Source of the DNA: Methanolobus sp. WCC4
GTDB taxonomy: Archaea > Halobacteriota > Methanosarcinia > Methanosarcinales > Methanosarcinaceae
Length of the DNA: 64,000 nucleotides
NCBI RefSeq assembly: GCF_038022665.1
Contig: NZ_CP150629.1
Coordinates: forward strand, 682,001-746,000
Reading direction: 5' to 3'
The translations under genes and the position numbers were made by a program. A model generated the notes under the pieces. That model was not told where the DNA came from. It was given only the letters and a program-made list of their open reading frames with translations, and ran no database searches. Below are positions 57,889 through 64,000 of the stretch, one piece after another (the first letter of the stretch is position 1; each line of letters starts with the position of its first letter).

Positions 57889-58803
57889 ATGCTCAAATTA
57901 AGATTCCATGGCAGGGGTGGCCAGGGAGCGAAGGTTGCCAGCCGTACGGTCGGAACAGCGGCATTTATGGAGGGATGTAATGTTCAGGATTTTCCTTTGT
58001 ACGGTGCCGAAAGGAGAGGTGCACCTATCAGTGCCTTCACACGGATAGCCAGAGGACAGATCATGGAGAGGGGAGTTATCCCTGATCCGGATGTCATAAT
58101 AGTAATGGACCATACACTTTTGTCTGATCCGCAGGCTGCACCTCTTTCCGGATCAAATAAAGGTGGTGTGGTATTCGTCAATACTCCAGAGAGTCCTGAA
58201 CAGTTAAAAGCTGATTATGATATTGATGCTCTGGTCATAACCCTGGACTTAACAAAGATAGGTCTTGATATGGTGGGGAGCTCTATCCTCAGTACTCTTG
58301 CAGGAGCCGTGGCCTCAAGGATCATTGGGATCGGAGAGGATTCTCTTAAGGATGCTGTGGAGAAGGAATTATCCGGCATCATAGCAGACCGGGAGCTGCT
58401 GGAGAAGAATATAGAGGCTGCACTTTATTGTTTCAGGTCCCTGGAACCTGTTGAGATGAAAACACTTCAAAGTGAACATGGTAAAAGTACTGTTATAACC
58501 ATGCCCTTTGAACGTGCAAGGATATCGAGCCCTGCTATAAATGCAGCTGCCAGCAGTATCTTAAAACAGACAGGGAACTGGAAGGTATTCAGGCCTTTCT
58601 GGGACTACGATGTCTGCAACAAGTGTATGATATGTGTATCAAGATGTCCTGAGGGCTGTATCTCATTGAATGAAGAGGGCTTCCCTTCTGTGGATAATGA
58701 ACATTGCAAAGGCTGCCTGATATGTGTGGAGGAATGTCCTAAAAAGGCTATAAAGGCTGTCAGGGGTCCGGTTCCCGATCAGGTGGAGGTGACTGGGGAA
58801 TGA
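57889..58803 (+). CDS. 2-oxoacid:ferredoxin oxidoreductase, fused gamma-delta subunit
   Basis: The 304-residue protein fuses a gamma domain (GRGGQGAKVASRT near the start) with a C-terminal ferredoxin-like delta domain holding two 4Fe-4S motifs (CNKCMICVSRCP and CKGCLICVEECP). Such enzymes decarboxylate 2-oxoacids to acyl-CoA, reducing ferredoxin, or run in reverse. The neighbouring amino acid dehydrogenase suggests a branched-chain or aromatic substrate. The stop overlaps the alpha gene (ATGA). Confidence 0.95.
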   Translation: MLKLRFHGRGGQGAKVASRTVGTAAFMEGCNVQDFPLYGAERRGAPISAFTRIARGQIMERGVIPDPDVIIVMDHTLLSDPQAAPLSGSNKGGVVFVNTPESPEQLKADYDIDALVITLDLTKIGLDMVGSSILSTLAGAVASRIIGIGEDSLKDAVEKELSGIIADRELLEKNIEAALYCFRSLEPVEMKTLQSEHGKSTVITMPFERARISSPAINAAASSILKQTGNWKVFRPFWDYDVCNKCMICVSRCPEGCISLNEEGFPSVDNEHCKGCLICVEECPKKAIKAVRGPVPDQVEVTGE

Positions 58804-60017
58804 AGAGAGAGATGCTTACCGGCAATGCTGCAGCAGCGTGGGGAGTCCGGCTGGCTGAGGTGGATTACGTTCCTGCTTTTCCGATAACCCCTCAGACGGA
58901 GATCATCGAGACCCTTTCCGGCTGGATATCAGACGGGGTAATGGATACAAGGTTCGTTACAATGGATTCTGAACATTCGATGATCACTGCTGCGGGAGCT
59001 GCTTCTGCCACAGGGGTGAGGGTCTTTACTGCCACATCCAGTCAGGGTCTGCTGTATGGTTTTGAAATGATATATACCGTGGCTGGCTGGAGGGTACCGC
59101 TGGTGCTGATCAATGTTTCCCGTGGTCTGTCTTCTCCTATTACACTGGGTCCGGATCACAATGATGTCCTTGCTACAAGGGACACAGGATTCCTTCAGAT
59201 ACATTGTGAGAACTGTCAGGAGGTTCTGGATTCAGTCCTTATGGCATACAGGATGGCCGAGGATGAAAGGGTACTCCTGCCTGTGATCGTGAATATGGAC
59301 GGTTTTTACCTTTCCTTTACCAGGGAACCGGTAGAGATCCCGGATGTTGAAGAGGTCCGAAGGTTCCTGCCAGCTTACAACCCATCACATGCCTACTTTA
59401 AAGCAGGTCATCCCATGGCGCAGGGAGTGGCGGTTCTTGGAGGTGAGTACTATTCCTATTTCAAATACCAGATGCATCTGGCAAGCAAGAATGCACTGGA
59501 TGTCTATAAGAAAACATGCAGGGAATTCGAGAAGGAATTTGGCCGTAAATACGATACTATCGAGGAATACAGGCTGGATGATGCGGAATACGTGCTTATC
59601 ATGATCGATTCATTTTCCACTATGGGAAAAGCCGCTGTTGACAGGGCCAGAGAGCAGGGAATAAAGGCCGGACTCCTGAGGCCGAGACTCCTGAGGCCGT
59701 TCCCGGAGGAGGATATCAGGAAGGCACTGAATGGAAAGAGGAGTGTGGCTGTGATAGACCAGAATATCAGCATGGGAAAGGGGGGTATTCTTTATTCTGA
59801 GCTTGCCGGTTGCCTGTATAACGAGAAAAACAGGCCATTCCTGTTGTCTTTTATTGGAGGACTGGGAGGTAAGAACATAAGCCCGGAGGAATTCACCTTC
59901 ATCTTCGACCAGCTGGTCCGGGGAGAAGAGGCTGAAGTAGAGACACCACACCTGCTGTATACAGAGCAGGAATGGGAAGGAATGCAAAAACTGAAAGATA
60001 TCGCAGGAAAGGGGTAA
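58800..60017 (+). CDS. 2-oxoacid:ferredoxin oxidoreductase alpha subunit
   Basis: The 405-residue protein has the alpha-subunit features AFPITPQTEIIE, MDSEHSMITAAGAASATGVR, TATSSQGL and the C-terminal VIDQNISMGKGG. It forms part of the thiamine diphosphate and CoA site. Start overlaps the gamma-delta stop by 4 bp and the beta gene begins 2 bp after its stop, giving a tightly packed operon. A 15-bp tandem duplication encodes LLRPRLLRP, near residue 295, consistent with family sequence. Confidence 0.95.
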   Translation: MKREMLTGNAAAAWGVRLAEVDYVPAFPITPQTEIIETLSGWISDGVMDTRFVTMDSEHSMITAAGAASATGVRVFTATSSQGLLYGFEMIYTVAGWRVPLVLINVSRGLSSPITLGPDHNDVLATRDTGFLQIHCENCQEVLDSVLMAYRMAEDERVLLPVIVNMDGFYLSFTREPVEIPDVEEVRRFLPAYNPSHAYFKAGHPMAQGVAVLGGEYYSYFKYQMHLASKNALDVYKKTCREFEKEFGRKYDTIEEYRLDDAEYVLIMIDSFSTMGKAAVDRAREQGIKAGLLRPRLLRPFPEEDIRKALNGKRSVAVIDQNISMGKGGILYSELAGCLYNEKNRPFLLSFIGGLGGKNISPEEFTFIFDQLVRGEEAEVETPHLLYTEQEWEGMQKLKDIAGKG

Positions 60018-60019
60018 GA

Positions 60020-60937
60020 ATGAGCACTGAACCGATCAGGTCTGTGAAGGACCTTCCTCAGGAGGAGAATCTGTTTCCCGGTACGGCTGCATGTGCTGGT
60101 TGTGGAGGACTTCTTACTCTGAGACACTGTTTGAAGATGTTGGGTGAGAATGTTGTTATTGTCAATGCTGCAGGCTGTTTCACCCTGCTTTCCATCTATC
60201 CTTTCACCCCGTTCAGGAGTTCGTGGCTCTACACTGCAATGGCATGTGCTCCCGCAGGAGCCCAGGGTGTGAGGGATGCACTGGATATACTGCTGGAAAA
60301 GGGAAAAATAGACCCGGAGGATAACCTCAAAGTGGTAGTGTTGACGGGTGACGGAGCTGCCTATGATATGGGACTTTCTTCCACATCAGGTGCCATCTAT
60401 CGTAACCTCGATTTCTATTATATCTGCTATGACAATGAAGCCTACGGGAATACAGGATTCCAGGAATCGGCATCCACTCCTTTTGCATCACGGACCAAGA
60501 CCTCTCCCGCAGGAAAGGGGTCTGTAAAAAAGGACCTCTTCGGGATATGGAACAGTCATAAACCTCCCTATCTTGCCACAATTTCCCCGGCCTATCCTGT
60601 TGATCTGGCTAACAAGTTCAAAAAAGCAGAGCAGTATAAAGGTCCGAAGCTCTTTATATCCCTGATCCCCTGTCCACCGGGTTGGTCTACCGACCCTTCC
60701 CACACTTTCAAGCTTGCAAAACTGGCAGTTGAAACAGGGTTCTGGGCTTTGAAGGAATCTGTTTTCGGTGAGGTAGAACACACGTATGTTCCTGAGAGAT
60801 TCAAACCGGTTGAGGAATACCTGAAAGAACAGGGCAGGTTCTCCCATCTCTTCAGTCCTGTGAGGAAGGAAGAGCAGTTAGGAAGGGTCCAGGAGATGGT
60901 GAATGAATACTGGGAAAGGTTTGGGATCCTTCTTTGA
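60020..60937 (+). CDS. 2-oxoacid:ferredoxin oxidoreductase beta subunit
   Basis: The protein (305 residues) has the thiamine diphosphate motif GDGAAYDMG followed by DNEAYGNTG, and a CAGCGG cysteine pair for Fe-S. AGGGGT precedes ATG 60020; an upstream start at 59972 lies inside the alpha gene. Its 3' end overlaps the acyl-CoA synthetase gene by 35 bp. Confidence 0.95.
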   Translation: MSTEPIRSVKDLPQEENLFPGTAACAGCGGLLTLRHCLKMLGENVVIVNAAGCFTLLSIYPFTPFRSSWLYTAMACAPAGAQGVRDALDILLEKGKIDPEDNLKVVVLTGDGAAYDMGLSSTSGAIYRNLDFYYICYDNEAYGNTGFQESASTPFASRTKTSPAGKGSVKKDLFGIWNSHKPPYLATISPAYPVDLANKFKKAEQYKGPKLFISLIPCPPGWSTDPSHTFKLAKLAVETGFWALKESVFGEVEHTYVPERFKPVEEYLKEQGRFSHLFSPVRKEEQLGRVQEMVNEYWERFGILL

Positions 60938-62282
60938 TCCTCGATCCATTGCTATTATCGGAGCCTCTCCATCCCCGGAAAAAGCTTCCCATGTGATCCA
61001 GGAGAACCTTGGAAAGGCTGGTTATAATGGCACCATCTATCTGGTGAATCCGAAATATGAACATATAGATGGTATCAAATGCTACGGTTCGATCGCTGAG
61101 ATAGGGGAGCAGATAGATGTGGCTGTATTCGTGCTTCCTGCATTGAAAGTTCTGGATATCCTAAAGGGACCTATTGACAATGTCCGTGGAGCTGTCATCG
61201 TAAGTTCAGGTTTCAGGGAAGTGGAAAATGGGGAGTTCCTTGAAGGGGAACTGAAAAGGGTTGTTGAGGAAAAAGGTATCAGGATAATAGGGCCGAACTG
61301 CCTGGGTATATATGATGCCATTCATGGGGTAGATACTTTCATGGTCCCTGCGAAGCATGTGAAGAGGCCAAAAAAGGGTGGTTTGTCGATACTTTCCCAG
61401 AGTGGTTCCTTTGCGGTCCTTATCATGGACGAGATGGCGACGGAAGGTATAGGTGTCGCGAGGATCGTGAGCTATGGGAATAAGGTCGATGTTGACGAGA
61501 TAGATTGCCTTGATCATCTGGCAGAGGATAAGGATACCAGATATGTCCTGTTGTACATCGAATCGGTGGAAAAAGGAAGGGAATTCGTGGATGCAGCTTC
61601 CCGTTGTACGGCAAAGAAACCGGTGATTGCCATAAAGGTAGGCAGGGGCGAGGCAGGAATGCATGCCGCCAGGTCTCATACAGGGGCCATGGGCGGGAAA
61701 TATGAGATATACAGGGCTGCTTTCAGGAAGGCAGGGATCATAGAGGTGGACGGATATGAGGGACTGAAGGATGCCTGCAGGGTTCTGGAGGCATATGAAC
61801 CTGTGGATGGCAACAGGGTCCTGATCATAACAGATGGTGGTGGGATCGGGGTGAGCATGGCAGATGACTGTGAGGACTTTGGACTGGAGGTAAAAAGACT
61901 CACACAGCATTCAAAAGAACGTCTGAGTTCAAGGATCCCTGCATTCTCTGCAACGGATAATCCCATAGACCTGACCGCCAGTGCCAAGGATGAGGATTAT
62001 CTCGCTGCCCTTGAAGAGGGTTTCATGGAAGGTTATGACCTTGCCATTGTAACGGTCCTCTGGGGTCCGCCAACACTCACTGCCGGGGTCATTGACAGGA
62101 TAGATGAGGTTAGGACCAGATACGGGAAACCCGTGATCATATGCAGTCCGGGAGGGGAGTTCACAAGGAATATGTACGGATCGTTCGAGGAAAAGGGAAT
62201 GCCGGTTTTCTCAACCCCCGAAGCTGCGGTAAGGGCTGCGGCTGTTCTGACCGGTCACGGGACTGTGCGGGATAAAAAGTGA
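60903..62282 (+). CDS. NDP-forming acyl-CoA synthetase, alpha subunit
   Basis: ADP- or GDP-forming acyl-CoA synthetases make NTP from acyl-CoA in archaea. The 459-residue protein has a CoA-binding Rossmann domain (DPRSIAIIGASP) and a succinyl-CoA-ligase-like part. The catalytic His is in ARSHTGAMGG. The ATP-grasp part is on the separate beta gene 13 bp on. Substrate (acetyl-, isovaleryl- or aryl-CoA) cannot be told from sequence alone. The start ATG 60903 overlaps the beta-subunit gene. Confidence 0.95.
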   Translation: MNTGKGLGSFFDPRSIAIIGASPSPEKASHVIQENLGKAGYNGTIYLVNPKYEHIDGIKCYGSIAEIGEQIDVAVFVLPALKVLDILKGPIDNVRGAVIVSSGFREVENGEFLEGELKRVVEEKGIRIIGPNCLGIYDAIHGVDTFMVPAKHVKRPKKGGLSILSQSGSFAVLIMDEMATEGIGVARIVSYGNKVDVDEIDCLDHLAEDKDTRYVLLYIESVEKGREFVDAASRCTAKKPVIAIKVGRGEAGMHAARSHTGAMGGKYEIYRAAFRKAGIIEVDGYEGLKDACRVLEAYEPVDGNRVLIITDGGGIGVSMADDCEDFGLEVKRLTQHSKERLSSRIPAFSATDNPIDLTASAKDEDYLAALEEGFMEGYDLAIVTVLWGPPTLTAGVIDRIDEVRTRYGKPVIICSPGGEFTRNMYGSFEEKGMPVFSTPEAAVRAAAVLTGHGTVRDKK

Positions 62283-62295
62283 GAGGAACGGGACC

Positions 62296-63003
62296 ATGAG
62301 CATGGAAGAGGTCGACAGGATAATTGACAATGCCCTTAACGAGGGAAGGCATTCTCTGCTTGAAACAGAGGCCAGGGCTCTGATCAGCCATTGGGATATC
62401 CCTGTTCCCGGCTCGGTTCTTATAACAGGGTCCGAAATTCCAGAGTTCAGCATGGCTGGGTTCGACCCGCCTTTCGTACTCAAGGTGATATCGAGGGACA
62501 TCCTTCATAAAACAGAAGTAAAGGGTGTGATAACGGGTCTCAGGGACAGGGATGATGTAATGAATGCCCTCATCCGCATGAAAAGGGACCTTGAGGAGAA
62601 TGCCCCGCAGGCAAGGATAGAAGGCTTCCTTCTGGAGGAGTTCGTCCCCCGGGGAGTTGAGGTGATCATTGGGGGGATGAGGGATCCTCAGTTCGGTCCT
62701 GTGGTCATGTTCGGTACGGGGGGGATCATGGTAGAACTGATGAAGGATGTGAGTTTCAGGCTTGCACCTCTGGATAAGGGTGAAGCCATGGCAATGATGG
62801 AGGATGTGAGGGGCTATCCTCTCCTGACAGGATACCGGGGTTCAAAGCCGGTGGATAGGGAAATGCTTGCGTCTGTGATAGTAAAACTCTCTGATATCAT
62901 AACGAAGATAGAAGTGATCCGGGAAATTGAGATCAATCCGCTTTTTGCTTATGAGGATGGGGTAATGGCAGTGGATGCCAGAGTCATATTAGAAGAAAGG
63001 TGA
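62296..63003 (+). CDS. NDP-forming acyl-CoA synthetase, beta (ATP-grasp) subunit
   Basis: The 235-residue protein is the ATP-grasp partner: LLETEARALI at the start, PFVLKVISRDILHKTE, GGMRDPQFGPVVMFGTGGI, and the C-terminal EIEINPLFAYEDG. It binds the nucleotide and pairs with the upstream alpha subunit. Confidence 0.95.
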   Translation: MSMEEVDRIIDNALNEGRHSLLETEARALISHWDIPVPGSVLITGSEIPEFSMAGFDPPFVLKVISRDILHKTEVKGVITGLRDRDDVMNALIRMKRDLEENAPQARIEGFLLEEFVPRGVEVIIGGMRDPQFGPVVMFGTGGIMVELMKDVSFRLAPLDKGEAMAMMEDVRGYPLLTGYRGSKPVDREMLASVIVKLSDIITKIEVIREIEINPLFAYEDGVMAVDARVILEER

Positions 63004-63047
63004 AGATGTGGGTTCTGTTGAGGGCTACACATTCAGGGGTGTGTGAA

Positions 63048-64000
63048 ATGGGAAACGAGACAAATGTATTCGATTATGAAGAGGAGAGGGCTAATTTCAA
63101 CTGGGATATTCCGGCTGACTATAATTTTGTTGATGTTATCAGAAAATGGGCAAAGGACCGAACAAAGCTTCTGGCGATAATTGAACATCCTGATGAGGAG
63201 GTTGAAAAGGCCACATACCGTGAGGTATGGGACGATGCCATGAGGTTCGGGAACATCCTCAGGGATTCAGGTATCCATAAAGGTGACAGGGTAATGATAT
63301 TATTCCCCAGGGGATTGGATGTGTATATTGCGAGTATCGGTATATGGGCAATAGGGGCTGTCGTCGTTCCGGGAACGGTAATGCTCAGGAGGGATGATAT
63401 AGAATACAGGCTCCTGAACGCCGGGATAAAAGCGCTGGTCACGAACGATATGATGGTGGCTGATGAGATGGATTCTATAAAGGATAAGGTTCCAGATGTC
63501 AGGCTTTTCTTTTCAAGTTATATGGCGGGTTGGAGTGATTACCGCTGCGAAATGGATTCGGCATCAAGAAGCCTGGACCGCGAAGAACTTATTGCCAGTG
63601 ACCTTCTTGCTATCAACTATACATCGGGTACGACGGGTGCACCAAAAGGTGTGTTGCATACCCATTCACAGATGTATTGTTTTGAAAGGCTTAACAGGCA
63701 TTACTGGTGGAACACCCGGCCTTACGAACTCTGCTGGGCCACCACTGAGCCTGGATGGGCAAAATGGTACTGGGCTCCGTTTGGAGCGATCCTGAATGGT
63801 GGTGCCACCAATTTCCATTACACTGGCAGGTTCGAGCCTGAGAAATGGTTCGAGCTGCTTGATAAATGGAGGGTGAACAGGGCGTGTATGACCGCAACGG
63901 AACTCAGGGCCATGGCAGCGATCGATGGTGCGGACAGGAGATACGATCTGGAAGAACTGAAAGTGATTCTGACCGCCGGGGAACCATGCACACCCGGGAT
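63048..64000 (+). CDS. AMP-forming acyl-CoA synthetase (3' end beyond window)
   Basis: The frame is open to the right edge, giving 317 residues without a stop. It has the adenylation motif INYTSGTTGAPKGV, TEPGWAKWYW and a LTAGEPCTPG near the end, as in acetyl-/medium-chain acyl-CoA synthetases that use ATP to AMP plus pyrophosphate. Start ATG 63048 is preceded by AGGGGTG; ATG 63006 is in frame. Found in the same operon as an NDP-forming synthetase, so the two energetic modes of acid activation may act on one pool. Confidence 0.9.
   Translation, partial: MGNETNVFDYEEERANFNWDIPADYNFVDVIRKWAKDRTKLLAIIEHPDEEVEKATYREVWDDAMRFGNILRDSGIHKGDRVMILFPRGLDVYIASIGIWAIGAVVVPGTVMLRRDDIEYRLLNAGIKALVTNDMMVADEMDSIKDKVPDVRLFFSSYMAGWSDYRCEMDSASRSLDREELIASDLLAINYTSGTTGAPKGVLHTHSQMYCFERLNRHYWWNTRPYELCWATTEPGWAKWYWAPFGAILNGGATNFHYTGRFEPEKWFELLDKWRVNRACMTATELRAMAAIDGADRRYDLEELKVILTAGEPCTPG

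Noticed and set aside
59675-59704. 15-bp tandem duplication in the alpha subunit gene
   Set aside because: The repeated LLRPRLLRP fits the usual sequence of the family, so it is not clearly a recent expansion.
59972-60019. Upstream start for the beta subunit
   Set aside because: It is inside the alpha gene, while ATG 60020 has a good ribosome site and starts the normal family sequence.
1-64000. CRISPR array, tRNA, rRNA or complete insertion sequence
   Set aside because: No regular spaced repeats, tRNA cloverleaf, rRNA core or transposase was recognised anywhere in the window.

Overview
This window reads as a chromosome segment of a methylotrophic or acetotrophic methanogen of the Methanosarcinaceae. 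The closest guess is a Methanolobus- or Methanococcoides-like organism, but the genus is inference. The evidence is an operon for activating methyl-coenzyme M reductase (component A2 plus methanogenesis markers 3, 6, 5, 15, 17 and 7), archaeal information genes (FEN1, aIF5A), archaeal surface proteins with PGF-CTERM tails, TATA-box promoters, and a presenilin-type protease. No rRNA, tRNA, CRISPR array or complete insertion sequence was recognised.

Layout. 1-1.9 kb: end of a lipoprotein gene, a MazG-like protein and hisF. 2.1-9.9 kb: a defence island with a Type I restriction-modification system (hsdR, a disrupted hsdM, hsdS), an upstream AlbA/ATPase-type regulator and a downstream HEPN-like gene. 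hsdM carries both an in-frame UAG and a +1 frameshift in a C run. hsdS contains two near-identical 71-bp repeats. 10-26 kb: housekeeping and signalling genes, including DUF1614, DUF151, a fused 5-oxoprolinase, pcm, a PAS histidine kinase, agmatinase next to aIF5A, an aldehyde ferredoxin oxidoreductase, MGMT and a membrane metalloprotease.

26.3-33.7 kb: the MCR-activation operon. Its genes are tightly packed and it ends with a carboxymuconolactone-decarboxylase-like (AhpD-type) gene. The start of the marker 3 gene appears frameshifted. 33.7-48 kb: presenilin protease, an ArsR/AhpD divergent pair, a winged-helix protein with a C-terminal Fe4-type iron-sulfur motif, FEN1, phosphoglycerate mutase, a MATE transporter, MsrB, a chimeric membrane protein whose outer domain copies the neighbouring lipoprotein, and several small conserved genes. 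48-52.4 kb: a NorQ/NorD-like AAA-VWA pair. The large partner also has an HExxH motif and helical repeats. 53-56.4 kb: surface proteins with PGF-CTERM tails (a VIT-VWA protein and a CxxCH protein).

56.5-64 kb: a Leu/Val/Phe-type amino acid dehydrogenase is divergent from an operon for a 2-oxoacid:ferredoxin oxidoreductase (fused gamma-delta, alpha, beta), both subunits of an NDP-forming acyl-CoA synthetase, and an AMP-forming acyl-CoA ligase cut by the window edge. Together these could interconvert amino acids, 2-oxoacids, acyl-CoAs and free organic acids.
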